Shown one piece after another: positions 27,460-37,100 of a stretch of 64,000 nucleotides of DNA (the first letter of the stretch is position 1; each line of letters opens with the position of its first letter). Source of the stretch: Williamsia soli (GTDB taxonomy: Bacteria > Actinomycetota > Actinomycetes > Mycobacteriales > Mycobacteriaceae); NCBI RefSeq assembly GCF_017377795.1, contig NZ_JAFRDR010000003.1, positions 372,001 to 436,000 of the forward strand, given 5' to 3'. The position numbers and the translations under genes were made by a program. The notes under the pieces were generated by a model that was not told the origin of the DNA, did not search any database, and saw only the letters and a program-made list of their open reading frames with translations.

Positions 27460-28640
27460 GATCGCGCCGCCCAGCCCACCTGAACCGACGTGCCGCCGCC
27501 GGGCCGGGCATCGATCAGGGCTGACCCGCCGTCGATCTGCACCATGCGCTGGATGATGCTCACCTCAATGCCCAGCCGTCCCGGCGGCACCCTGACCGGG
27601 TCGAACCCGACGCCGTTGTCGGCCACCACCGCCCGCACCTCGGCCTCGTGGATCTCGATCACCGCGACACGATCAGCGTCGGGCCCGGCGTGGATCGAGC
27701 TGTTTCGAGAGGCTTCGCCGATCGCCTCTCCGAGCGCCCGGACCGCCGCCGCCGGGTACTGGATGTAGGCCGCTTCGGGGTGGATGCGTACCTCCGTCTC
27801 GAACAGATCCGATGCCGTCGAGACCGCTGCGCGCAGGCTCGCCGCCACGTCGGCCGACCGCCACCAGTTCTCTTGCTGATCATCGGGCAATGACAATCGA
27901 TCCAGTTCAGAGAGCGCCGCCGAGGCCTGCTTGGCGAGCTTCTCGCTGCCGTTTGCCCCCTCGGCGGCCAGTAGGGTCGCGAGCACATGATCGTGGGTCA
28001 GTGAATCGAAGCGGGCGCGCTCGGCGCCCTGGGCCTTGCTCGCGGCAGCCGCGGCAGTGACCTGCTGGGCATTTGCGCGGGTCGCGTCGAGCAACTTTCC
28101 TGTGCGTAGTGCCATGATTGCCGCGACCAGGAACACCATGCTGAAGGTAACCGCCCACATGGTCTCGTAGACGAGCTGCGCCCCGATGGCATCGCGGCCA
28201 CCGCGACCGAGTTCGTTGACGAAGGCGACTGCGGCGCTGACGAACACCAGATGCACGAACGTCCACGCCGGACGCCACGCCAAGGCCGCCGCCAGGCTGG
28301 TGAGACCGGAGAAGTTCACCAGCCATGTACTGCGTGAGGAGTCGATGAGCTGGTCGTTCCAAGCGGGCAGCCACAGCAGCACTGCGATCGGATACCCGCA
28401 GGCGCACGCCGCACCCCACCGAGGTAGCCAACGCAGGTCCGCCCAGAACGTACTCAGCAGCAACGCGATTCCAGGCCCGAATGCAAGGATCAGGGCCACA
28501 GGTGTCCACCACGGGGCGACGATCGCTGCATCGGGACCGATCTCCGGCAGGGCCACGAGCAGGTAAGCCAGGAATCCGACACCGATGAATCGCGCCATCA
28601 CGCGCAGAACGCGATCGCCGTCGCCGGAGTCGTCGGTCAC
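27456..28640 (-). CDS. Sensor histidine kinase
   Basis: A 394-residue kinase. About six membrane segments occupy residues 15-175; the dimerisation/phosphoacceptor helix follows (DSLTHDHVLATLL); then a GHKL ATPase domain with N-box-like ALGEAIGEASRNS, G1 DNGVGFD and a C-terminal GGGTSVQVGW. No PAS or other sensor domain is visible, so sensing is probably membrane-based. The GTG start overlaps the response-regulator stop (GTGA, 28637-28640). It probably phosphorylates that regulator. The open frame continues far upstream over the regulator gene; the overlap start is preferred. Confidence 0.87.
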   Translation of the reverse strand: MTDDSGDGDRVLRVMARFIGVGFLAYLLVALPEIGPDAAIVAPWWTPVALILAFGPGIALLLSTFWADLRWLPRWGAACACGYPIAVLLWLPAWNDQLIDSSRSTWLVNFSGLTSLAAALAWRPAWTFVHLVFVSAAVAFVNELGRGGRDAIGAQLVYETMWAVTFSMVFLVAAIMALRTGKLLDATRANAQQVTAAAAASKAQGAERARFDSLTHDHVLATLLAAEGANGSEKLAKQASAALSELDRLSLPDDQQENWWRSADVAASLRAAVSTASDLFETEVRIHPEAAYIQYPAAAVRALGEAIGEASRNSSIHAGPDADRVAVIEIHEAEVRAVVADNGVGFDPVRVPPGRLGIEVSIIQRMVQIDGGSALIDARPGGGTSVQVGWAARS

Positions 28641-29308
28641 TGCTGACGAATGCGGTGCAGCGGGGTCGGCAGCCATCCATCCTCCACAGCGCGTTTGAAC
28701 AGGTCGAGTTTGGTGTGCGCAGGACGCCCTGCCTCGGCATAGCGCTGCCGAATGCGTTTGAGGTACTCGTTCACCGTGTCGGTCTGCAGGCCCAGAGACT
28801 CGCCCACACTGGCCGAGGTCTCGCCGGACGCGTAGAGCGCCAGTACCTTCTGGAGTTGCGGCGACAGTTCCACGGCGTCGAGTCTCGGGTCGGCGTCGAT
28901 GGCCGCGGCCCATTCGGTGGTGAGCACCTCGTGTCCGGCAGCGGCTCGCCTGATGGCTTCGACCACAACCCCTTCCGGAGCGGATTTGAGAATGACCCCA
29001 AGGGTGCCCGCGCGAGCGGCTGATCGCAGAAGGTCTGGATACTCACCCGAGGTGTAAACGATGGTGTGGATACCTCGCGCAGCCAGCCGTTCGACGTTCT
29101 CTCGGGGCGTGGTGCCGTCCGTCAGCCGCAGGTCGAGGACCACCACGTCGAGCGGGAGATACTTCTCGAGCAATTCAGCCACGCTGGTCGCGGCCCCCGC
29201 GAACTCGAGGTCGTCGAGACCATCGACGACTCGTTCGATACCCCAGACCGGAGACAGGTGATCGTCGACCATCCCAACCCGGCGAACCGCCGAACCCACG
29301 CCCGTCAT
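28637..29308 (-). CDS. NarL/FixJ-type response regulator
   Basis: A 223-residue regulator with a receiver domain (residues ~10-125). It has the acidic pair in GMVDDH, phosphoacceptor Asp in VVLDLRLTDG, Thr/Ser in YTSGE and Lys in ILKSA. A LuxR-type HTH follows (~150-215: LSPQLQKVLALYASGETSAS, LGLQTDTVNEYLKRIR). First gene of a GTGA-coupled set with the kinase and kinase-like protein. Regulated genes are unknown. Confidence 0.9.
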   Translation of the reverse strand: MTGVGSAVRRVGMVDDHLSPVWGIERVVDGLDDLEFAGAATSVAELLEKYLPLDVVVLDLRLTDGTTPRENVERLAARGIHTIVYTSGEYPDLLRSAARAGTLGVILKSAPEGVVVEAIRRAAAGHEVLTTEWAAAIDADPRLDAVELSPQLQKVLALYASGETSASVGESLGLQTDTVNEYLKRIRQRYAEAGRPAHTKLDLFKRAVEDGWLPTPLHRIRQQ

Positions 29309-29639
29309 TGCACAGACTCCTCGACCTCACAGTTCGTACCAACTTATCGTGCGCTCGCGGAACCTGCTCGCCACCAATATATTTCGCAATGCTCAAGACC
29401 TAGAGGTAGCCGGCGATCGACAGCGGATTGTCGCCGACCGGAAGTCAACTATTGCCCACGCCTTATGCGAGGCCGGATTGTGCAGGGTGAGTCTGCGGTG
29501 TTTTCGCCGGTGCTGGGCCTGCTCCCGGCCCGCGGATGAGGCGCCACCGACAGCGAACACCGTCACTGCAGCATGACCCCGGGGCCCCGCGGGACCTAGG
29601 TTAGTGTTGGCTTACCAACCAGGTGTCGAGGAGTGAGAA
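29309..29639. other. Divergent intergenic region with AT-rich patch
   Basis: 331 bases between the response-regulator gene (minus) and the MTB12-like gene (plus). A locally AT-rich patch around 29375-29395 stands out and may mark the regulator promoter, but no confident -35/-10 pair was found. AGGAG for the next gene lies at the right end. No gene seen. Confidence 0.5.
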
Positions 29640-30170
29640 ATGAACATTCGCAAGAGTATGGCCACGGCTGCCCTCATCGGTCTGGCCGCGTTCGGTGCCG
29701 CCGCGTGCAGCGACGACAGCAGCTCAGACTCGTCCACGACGACGAGTTCGGCTGCCGCCGAGACATCGGCCGAGGCCTCGACGTCGAGTGGTTCGAGCGC
29801 GGGCAGTGAAACCGCGAGTGCACTGGAGGTCACCGAAGCCCAAACCACCTTGCGCACCGTCCTCTCGCCCGACACCGACCCCGCCGAGTCGGCGAAGCTG
29901 GTCGACTCGACCGACCCCGGGATCGGGATGCAGCTGTCCGGACTCGCGCGCGGCTTCACCGCGGCCGGCTATACCCCCGACAAGTTCACCGTCACCACCG
30001 TGACCGCCGACGGGGCCGATACGGCGACCGCGAACGTGGAGGTCGCGAGCCCTCACACACCTGCGCCCGTCGCCATGCCGGTCACCTTCGTCAACGCCGG
30101 CGGGCAGTGGAAGCTCTCGTCCACCTCGATCACCGATCTCGCCTCGATGGGTGGCAGCCACGGCGGCTGA
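29640..30170 (+). CDS. MTB12-like low-molecular-weight antigen, lipoprotein
   Basis: A 176-residue exported protein with signal MNIRKSMATAALIGLAAFGA and a lipobox ending in Cys23. A Ser/Thr-rich spacer (24-60) leads to a compact domain ending with GGQWKLSSTSITDL, as in the mycobacterial MTB12/CFP-2 antigen family. Function of the family is unknown. AGGAG precedes the ATG. It is monocistronic: a strong hairpin follows the stop. Confidence 0.82.
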   Translation: MNIRKSMATAALIGLAAFGAAACSDDSSSDSSTTTSSAAAETSAEASTSSGSSAGSETASALEVTEAQTTLRTVLSPDTDPAESAKLVDSTDPGIGMQLSGLARGFTAAGYTPDKFTVTTVTADGADTATANVEVASPHTPAPVAMPVTFVNAGGQWKLSSTSITDLASMGGSHGG

Positions 30171-30188
30171 TCCGACGGCACACTCTGA

Positions 30189-30222
30189 CGATGCCCGGCC
30201 GCGTTCACGTGGCCGGGCATCG
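30189..30222 (+). terminator. Terminator after the MTB12-like gene
   Basis: CGATGCCCGGCC (30189-30200) pairs perfectly with 30211-30222 across a 10-nt loop, 18 nt after the stop codon. There is no T tract, as is common in actinobacteria. Confidence 0.8.
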
Positions 30223-30345
30223 CTGTATCTGCTCCCCGGCCACCTGCAGCCCTCTCGGTCTCCCCGTCCTTCGAACGTCGGACAGCTCCACCGGCGCCCG
30301 CCGAGCCTCCTTTAAACTGGCCGACACAGTCGACGAGAGGCACCG

Positions 30346-30861
30346 ATGACCGATGCTGACGGGGCGGATCGGAGCACTGGTGGGGATCGGAGCACCGGGC
30401 CGGATCTGAACAAGTACCCTTCACCGCCCGCGGCCGATGCCGAGTATTGGCAGCCGTACGACCCTTACACGCCGTACCAGGCCGACCCCCTCGCCGCCCT
30501 CGATCAGCTGTATCCGCCCTACCCTGTCGCGTACCCGTCGAGTCCCTTTCCGGGGCCCTACTCCCCCAATCCCTACCTGATGGCTCCACATCTGACGGCT
30601 CCGCCGAAGACGAACGCCATGTCGACTGCGGCCATGGTCTGCTCACTGGTCGCCATCCCGGGTGTCTTCATGTGCTTCGGGGTGGCACTCGCGCCAGTCG
30701 GTGTGGTCCTCGGCATCATCGGGCTCGGACAGATCAGAGACCGACCGAACGAATCCGGCGATGCGCAGGCGTGGACCGGAATCATCGTCGGCGGGTTGCT
30801 GACCCTGTTCTGCGTTCTCATCGGCGTGCTGTGGTTCGCCTTTGCTCTGGACGGCCTGTGA
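30346..30861 (+). CDS. DUF4190 membrane protein
   Basis: A 171-residue protein. The N-terminal half is Pro/Tyr-rich and probably disordered (PYDPYTPYQADP, YPPYPVAYPSSP). Two membrane helices follow (about 95-125 and 140-168) flanking GIIGLGQIRDRPNESGDAQA, the DUF4190 signature. Such small membrane proteins are common in actinobacteria and uncharacterised. Its stop overlaps the GTG start of the VOC gene. Confidence 0.82.
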   Translation: MTDADGADRSTGGDRSTGPDLNKYPSPPAADAEYWQPYDPYTPYQADPLAALDQLYPPYPVAYPSSPFPGPYSPNPYLMAPHLTAPPKTNAMSTAAMVCSLVAIPGVFMCFGVALAPVGVVLGIIGLGQIRDRPNESGDAQAWTGIIVGGLLTLFCVLIGVLWFAFALDGL

Positions 30862-31373
30862 CGCCGCCGTATGCTTATGGGCCGATCTTCCAACTCGCCT
30901 GGGTCGTGGCCGACATCGCGGCCGCCGAGAAAGAGTTCACGGCGCGCTATGGCGTCGACTCCTGGCTCCGCATCCCGGACGTCGCGTTCACGCCCGAACG
31001 CTGCACCTATCGCGGACGGCCCGCCGACTACACCATCCACGTGTCGCTCGGTTATGCCGGTGGCCAACAACTCGAACTCATCGAACCGGTGGCCGGTGAC
31101 AATCTGTACACCGAGTTCCTGAGCTCCCGTGGACCAGGCCTGCATCACGTCGCCTGGATTCCGGAAAACTTCGACCGCACCGTCGAACAATTGCGCACCG
31201 CCGGAGTCGACATCGTTCAATCAGGCGAATTCTCCGGCGTGGGAATGGAATTCGTCTACATCGAGGGGAATGCCCTCGGATCGTACGTCGAACTGATGAA
31301 GCTCTCGGACGACATGCGGTCGATGTTCGACGGCCTGGTGCCGCGCGGGTACGCGAACCCGTGGCAGCGTTGA
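30858..31373 (+). CDS. VOC-family (glyoxalase-fold) protein
   Basis: A 171-residue protein with paired beta-alpha-beta-beta-beta units. It begins FQLAWVVADIAAAEKEFTAR and contains PGLHHVAWIPENFDRTVEQL and a C-terminal GNALGSYVELMKL; His and Glu in these positions are the usual metal ligands. It could be a dioxygenase, isomerase or binding protein; substrate unknown. GTG start within the DUF4190 stop (GTGA, 30858-30861) indicates coupling. Confidence 0.85.
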   Translation: MTPPYAYGPIFQLAWVVADIAAAEKEFTARYGVDSWLRIPDVAFTPERCTYRGRPADYTIHVSLGYAGGQQLELIEPVAGDNLYTEFLSSRGPGLHHVAWIPENFDRTVEQLRTAGVDIVQSGEFSGVGMEFVYIEGNALGSYVELMKLSDDMRSMFDGLVPRGYANPWQR

Positions 31374-31385
31374 GCCGATCGGTCG

Positions 31386-31401
31386 GACCTCCCCCGAGGT
31401 C
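31386..31401. terminator. Short hairpin between convergent VOC and SDR genes
   Basis: GACCTC (31386-31391) and GAGGTC (31396-31401) with a CCCC loop, in the 26-nt gap between convergent genes and touching the SDR stop. Only a 6-bp stem. Confidence 0.35.
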
Positions 31402-32167
31402 AGTCGGCCGAGCGCCCGTTGTCGACGGCGTACACGGCGCCGTGCACCGCGGAAGCGTCGTCACTGGCCAAGAAGGCGATGAGTGTGGCCACCTCGGCGG
31501 GTTTCGACATGCCCCGCGGTGATGCGGTCCGCATGATGAGGTCGAAGTCGGCGCCGTCAGGTGCGACGAAATTGCTGACCTGCGGGGTCAGCATGCCGCC
31601 CGGACAGACCGCATTCACCCGAACGGCGGTGTGGGCGTACTCGACGGCCAAGGCCCTGGTCAGTCCCACGAGTCCGTGTTTGGCGGCGCAGTATCCTGCC
31701 GAATATGCCTGCCCCTGCGTTCCCGCGGTCGAGGCGACATTGACGATGTTGCCGCCCGTCTGCACGAGATGCGGCAGGGCAGCGCGGCTCAGGAAGAACG
31801 GGCCGTTCAGGTTGACGGCGAGGTCACGGTGCCACTCGTCGTCGGTGACCGTGGCGGTATGCCGCATGGTGTGCGCACCCGCGACGTTGACGAGCGTGTC
31901 GATACGGCCGAATTCCGCGACGGTGTCTGCGATCGCGTCGGCGCAGGCACCGGGATCGGCGAGGTCGGTGATACGCCACCGGCCCTGCGGCACCTCGGCG
32001 AACACCTCGGACAAACGACTCTCGTCTCGTGCGAGACCGTGAACTCGCGCGCCACGAGCGGACAACAGTCGGACGACGGCGGCTCCGAGTCCCGACGATG
32101 CCCCGGTCACGACCGCGACCTTTCCGGCGAGCGCGGACATGCCAGGGTTCTGCACGGCATCGGTCAT
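31400..32167 (-). CDS. Short-chain dehydrogenase/reductase
   Basis: A 255-residue classical SDR: cofactor loop TGASSGLG (residues 21-28), NVAGAHT (94-100), catalytic Ser146, Tyr159 and Lys163 (YCAAK), and the substrate-loop region PGGMLTPQ. NAD(P)-dependent oxidation or reduction of a hydroxyl/carbonyl; substrate unknown. It has its own candidate operator 10 nt upstream of the start. Confidence 0.9.
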   Translation of the reverse strand: MTDAVQNPGMSALAGKVAVVTGASSGLGAAVVRLLSARGARVHGLARDESRLSEVFAEVPQGRWRITDLADPGACADAIADTVAEFGRIDTLVNVAGAHTMRHTATVTDDEWHRDLAVNLNGPFFLSRAALPHLVQTGGNIVNVASTAGTQGQAYSAGYCAAKHGLVGLTRALAVEYAHTAVRVNAVCPGGMLTPQVSNFVAPDGADFDLIMRTASPRGMSKPAEVATLIAFLASDDASAVHGAVYAVDNGRSAD

Positions 32168-32176
32168 GCGACTATA

Positions 32177-32192
32177 TAAGCACGTCCGCTTA
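32177..32192. promoter_or_regulatory. Candidate TetR-type operator upstream of the SDR gene
   Basis: TAAGC-N6-GCTTA, a perfect 5-bp-arm inverted repeat in a 45-nt intergenic gap. Size and position suit a TetR-family operator; the regulator is not identified. Confidence 0.35.
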
Positions 32193-32212
32193 ACGGGAGG
32201 GTGATGGTCAGC

Positions 32213-33208
32213 TCAGATGTCGAGCGCCTCGGCGATCGTCGGCCAGGACCGATGGAGGTCTTCATTCCAGTAGCCCCAGGAGTGCAAGCCTTCGCGGTAG
32301 TCGAACGTGATCTCCACACCTGCGGCGTCAGCCTTCGCTTCGAAGGACTGGGTGCACGCCAGGGCCGCCGCCTCGAGGACACCGCCGACCGGCGAAGCCA
32401 GACCCGCCAGTCCCAGCGCCGGATCGGGCAGCCCATTGCCGACCGCCACGTAGAGCGGTTTTCCGCGCAAAGCCGCAATGTTCACCCCTGGGTCGTGCGC
32501 CTCCCACGTTTTGTTGTAGACCGACCCCCACATGTTCTCCGGTTCGCCGCCCCGGGTCCGAACCGATCCCGTGGTCGCGTTCTGCGCCGCGGGATCGCCG
32601 AGATCGAGGCAGCCACTGAGCAGCGCAGCACCGGCGTACAGGTCAGGGTTGCGGACCGCGAGCATCATTGCGCCCGTCGCCCCCATCGACAGTCCCTCCA
32701 CGGCGTTGCGACCGTTGCCCTGGAACGTCGCATCGATCAACGGTGGGAGTTCTTCGACCAGAAATGTCTCCCACTTGTTCCTGCCGAGAGCAGGGTCATC
32801 GCGCTGCCAGTCGGTGTAGTAACTCCCGGTACCGCCGATCGGCAGTACGACGTTGACATTCTTGTCGGCCATGAAGTCGACGATGTCCGTGTACTGGGTC
32901 CATCCGCTCTCGGTGTACCCGCTGTACACGCCGGCGTCGATTCCGTCGAGCATGTAGAGGGTGGGACGCTTCGCGCTCGGCCCAGGCTTCGCCGGCAGGA
33001 GTACGTCGACCCGGACGGCTCGACGCATGGCGTGCGAGAAGACCGTGAGCTCGGCCCGATGCGGCGTGGCCATGACCATCGCTCGCATCTCCGCCGGCTC
33101 GACCAGTTCTCGACCGGCCGGGTCGGCAGAGGCTGTCGAAAGCACTCCAAGCTCACAAATGACACAGAGGATCACTGCAGTTACGATCACCGAAAGCTGC
33201 CGTCTCAC
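32213..33208 (-). CDS. Secreted esterase of the antigen-85/mycolyltransferase family
   Basis: A 331-residue protein with an N-terminal signal peptide (MRRQLSVIVTAVILCVICEL, cleavage near residue 28, ASA-DP). The alpha/beta-hydrolase domain has nucleophile Ser174 in EGLSMGATGA and a late catalytic His in LHSWGYW, laid out like antigen 85 and related corynomycolyl/mycolyl transferases. Likely acts in the cell envelope on trehalose mycolates or other esters. GTG start 7 nt after GGGGGA. Divergent from the TetR gene (102 nt between starts). Confidence 0.85.
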   Translation of the reverse strand: MRRQLSVIVTAVILCVICELGVLSTASADPAGRELVEPAEMRAMVMATPHRAELTVFSHAMRRAVRVDVLLPAKPGPSAKRPTLYMLDGIDAGVYSGYTESGWTQYTDIVDFMADKNVNVVLPIGGTGSYYTDWQRDDPALGRNKWETFLVEELPPLIDATFQGNGRNAVEGLSMGATGAMMLAVRNPDLYAGAALLSGCLDLGDPAAQNATTGSVRTRGGEPENMWGSVYNKTWEAHDPGVNIAALRGKPLYVAVGNGLPDPALGLAGLASPVGGVLEAAALACTQSFEAKADAAGVEITFDYREGLHSWGYWNEDLHRSWPTIAEALDI

Positions 33209-33310
33209 TTGCGATTCCCCCGAACGTCGGTACCCACGAATGCGCCATCCGGCAGTAGTAAACCATGTCAACGCTCGTCGTGAAGAGCGGACGATAAGCT
33301 CGGAGGTCAC

Positions 33311-33898
33311 ATGGCAGACAACGGGGCCGACCACAGGAAACGCGAGTTGCTCGACGCCGCCGAGCGGCTGATCGCGACGCGCGGCTATGAGGTGCCCCTG
33401 CGGGACGTTGCCGTGGCCGCCGGACACCGCAACAACTCGGCCGTGCAATATCACTTCCGCAACCGCCAGGGACTCATCGCAGCGGTTGTGGCCCGCCGCC
33501 TCGGCCCGATGGAACGCGAACGGGCGAAGATGCTCGAAAGTTTTGCCGCACAAGGTAAACAACCGGCAGTCCGCGACCTGATCGAAGTGCTGGTGTTGCC
33601 CATCCTGCAGATGAAGGGCACACATTATGCCCGTTTTCTGGAGGCCATCCGTCCGCACTGGCCCGACGAATCCATTCCGACGGGTTACACCGAATGGCCG
33701 AAAGTTCTTGACCAACTAAACAAATCGATCAGGGCCGACAAACCGGCCAGGATTCGCCGCGTCACAGCAGTCGCGACCGCCATGTTCTCGCTCATCGCCG
33801 ACTACGAACGGCGCACCGAACTCGGTGAGCAATCCGACTCCGAGCCGGACGAGATCGTCGACATGCTCAGCGCAATGATGACCGCAGGACTTGCCTGA
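33311..33898 (+). CDS. TetR-family regulator
   Basis: A 195-residue regulator with an N-terminal HTH (KRELLDAAERLIATRGYEVP then LRDVAVAAGHRNNSAVQYHF) and an all-helical ligand-binding domain. GGAGG lies 4 nt before the ATG. It sits 254 nt upstream of the NRPS in the same direction and divergent from the antigen-85-like gene, so it may control either or both (inference). No palindromic operator was found in the 102-nt divergent gap. Confidence 0.88.
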   Translation: MADNGADHRKRELLDAAERLIATRGYEVPLRDVAVAAGHRNNSAVQYHFRNRQGLIAAVVARRLGPMERERAKMLESFAAQGKQPAVRDLIEVLVLPILQMKGTHYARFLEAIRPHWPDESIPTGYTEWPKVLDQLNKSIRADKPARIRRVTAVATAMFSLIADYERRTELGEQSDSEPDEIVDMLSAMMTAGLA

Positions 33899-34152
33899 CG
33901 TCGCAGGGTTGCTGTAATGCGCTTAGCCACGCAAACTTCCACCGAAGTCGACTTACGTTTCCCACCTTCCGTCGCAGGGTAACGAAACCAGAAGCGTTTG
34001 CGATGTACCTGTGTAGCACGTAGCCCCTGTGCGCATCTAACTTCGGTCATCTGATCATTAATGCCACAGAAGACCCATCCGGCGTTGACCTCAGCCCGAA
34101 CGACTAGCGAGATACAGACAGACTGCACAACGAAAACCACGGGAGGGGCGTT
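33899..34152 (+). promoter_or_regulatory. Upstream region of the NRPS operon
   Basis: 254 bases precede the NRPS GTG and end with a strong purine-rich ribosome-binding stretch (GGGAGGGG). They are visibly richer in A+T than the flanking genes. No IdeR/Fur-type iron box and no clean promoter hexamers were recognised. Confidence 0.45.
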
Positions 34153-37100
34153 GTGAAGCGAGCCTTGAGCAGCACAAATATGGATTTTCCTTATACCGGC
34201 GACAACAAAATCGTCACCACAACTGAACTTACGGAACTTGATTCGCCTACAGAGGTCGACCAGACGTTTGCGATGACTGAAGCCCAGCGTGGCATCTGGT
34301 ATGCACATCAGTTCGATTCTGAAGTCCCACTTTCTGTTTCGGCCTACGTCGAGTTCCGCGGACCGATGGACCTCGAAGCCCTCGCGAAAGCTGTGCATTA
34401 CACCGCATCCGAGACCGAGTCCGGACTGCTGCGAGTGGTCGAAACCGACGCCGAACCCCGCCTGTATGTCGATCGCGACCTGGACGTCCCGCTCCAGTTC
34501 GTCGATCTGCGGGACGAGTCCGACCCGCATGAACGCGCGATGGAGTTCATGACAGCTCATCGCACCAAGCCCGTCGACCTGCAAACCGACCGGTTGCTCG
34601 AGGTCTTCCTGTTCGAACTCGGCGAAGACCATCGCATCTTCTACTGCTGGGGTCACCACCTGGCATTCGACGGCTACGCCGCCATGTTCATGATGACGGC
34701 CGTCGGGCAGCGCTACGGCGCCCTCCTCGATGGACGCGACTACACGGCCATGACCTCGGCAACCATGGCGGAGATCTCCGAGTTGGACCACGCCTATCGC
34801 GCGTCAGAGGAGTTCGAAGCCGACAGGGAGTACTGGCGGCAGCAACTCGACAGCATCGATCCCGAGGTCGCGGAGACTGCTCGCGCGTCACTGTCGCGAA
34901 CCGAGACCAAACGCGGTTCGGACGCCGACGAAGACACGTCCGCGTCGGCCATCGCACGCATCGAGTACGGCCAGCTGAGCTCTGAGCTCGCGGCCACTCT
35001 GCGTGCGGTCGCCTCCGACAACGGCGTCCGGCCGGCATCTGTGATCACGGCTGCCGTCGCGCTGTACCTCGCGGGATTCACCGGACGCAACCAGACGGTC
35101 ATCAGCCTGCCGGTGGCGGCACGTACCTCCGATCTGATGCGCACGAGCGCCGGCATGACGTCCAACGTGTTGCCCATCGGCGTGTCCGCGACGCCTCAGA
35201 TGACCATCGCCGAGCTGCTCACCCACGCGAACTTCCAGATCAAGCATGCGCTCAAGCATCAGCGATTCCGGCACGAGGACATCTTGCGTGACCTCCTCGG
35301 AGACAACGGGTCAGAGCGTGACTTCTTCGGACCGATGGTCAACGTGATGCTGTTCTTCAGCCACATCGACTTCGGCCCGGTCAGTGGAGAGGTGCACCTG
35401 CTCTCCACCGGCCCGGTGGAAGACCTCTCGGTCAACGTGTACGAGAACTTCGGTAGCGACGAGATCATGTTTGATCTCGAAGCAAATCCCAATCGCTACA
35501 CCAACGACGAGGTGCGCGAACACCATCAGCGGATCGAAGCCTTGCTCGAGGCACTGGTCACCAACGACCCGCAGACCACCATTGCGCACCTCGACATCGT
35601 CCGCCCCGAGGAGCGGCAGCGGGTGCTCTCCGACTGGAACGACACCGCGGCCAACTTCGCTGCACAAACACTCACCGAGCTTGTGGACCGCGCCGAAGCC
35701 GAGCACGTCGACTCCCCCGCACTTCTCGACGCGGACACCGCCGGAGCCGCACTGACCTATGGTGAACTCTCCTTCGCCACAACCGCGCTCGCCCGTCACC
35801 TGATCCAGCGAGGTGTCGGCCCCGAGTCGGTCGTCGCGGTGATGATCCCTCGCAGCATCGAGCAAGTGGTCGCCATCCACGCGGTCATCAAGGCCGGGGG
35901 CGCCTACCTGCCGATCAACCCCGACGACCCGGCTGACCGGATCGAGCACATCCTCACCACAGCAACCCCGGCGCTCGCTCTCGTGACCCCGGACCACCAA
36001 GACATCCCGGTGGCGACGGTGACAGTCGAGCTCGGCGAACTCCGCGCGACACGCGGTGACCCGATCACCGACGCCGACCGGCCTACGCCGCTGCGGCCCG
36101 AGCATCCCGCGTACGTCATCTTCACCTCAGGCTCGACCGGCAAGCCGAAAGGTGTCAGCGTGAGCCACGCTGCCATCGCCAACCGGCTGCAGTGGATGCA
36201 GGCCGAGTACGGTCTCGGGCGCCACGACCGCGTGATCCAGAAGACCCCGGCCACCTTCGACGTGTCCGTATGGGAGTTCTTCTGGCCCCTGATGAGCGGC
36301 GCCGCACTGGTGGTTCCGACACCCGATGGCCACCGCGACCCGTGGTACCTCCGCGAGGTCATCACCGCGCACCACATCACCGTCGCCCACTTCGTACCGT
36401 CGATGCTCGCGACCTTCGTCTCGGCTTTCGAATCAGGGGACCGGCCAGACGAAGGCACCCTCGACTCCCTGCGCCTGGTGTTCACCAGCGGTGAGGCACT
36501 GAGCACACCGACGGCCGTCCGCTTCGGCACCATCAGCTCTGCCCCGGTCCACAATCTGTACGGCCCGACCGAAGCTGCGGTGGACGTCACCTATCAGAAC
36601 GACAGCGCTGCATCCGAGGGATCCTCCGTCCCGATCGGACGTCCGGTGGCGAACACCGCCGTTTACGTCCTCGACCAGCAGCTCCGCCCGCAGCCCGTCG
36701 GCGCCATCGGCGAGCTCTACCTGGCAGGCGACCAGCTCGCCCGCGGTTATGTTCGGCGCCCCGACCTGACGGCCGACCGTTTTGTCGCCAACCCCCATCA
36801 GCCCGGCCGCCGGATGTACCGTTCCGGCGACCTCGTCCGGTGGCGCGCGGACGGCACTCTCGACTACGTCGGCCGCAGCGACTTCCAGGTGAAGATCCGC
36901 GGACAGCGAATCGAGCTCGGTGAGGTCCAGGCGGCACTCGACGCGGTCACCGGAGTCAGGGAGGCCGTCGTCATCGCACGCACCGACGCGGCGACCTCTG
37001 AGACCATGCTCGTCGGCTACGTCACCGGTTCCGCGCTGCCTGCGGCCGCCGAGGTCCGCGCGGCACTGCGTGGGACCCTGCCCGAGTTCATGATCCCGGC

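Noticed and set aside
33899-34152. Iron-responsive (IdeR/Fur) box before the NRPS
   Set aside because: No TTAGG...CCTAA-type 19-bp palindrome was found on either strand.
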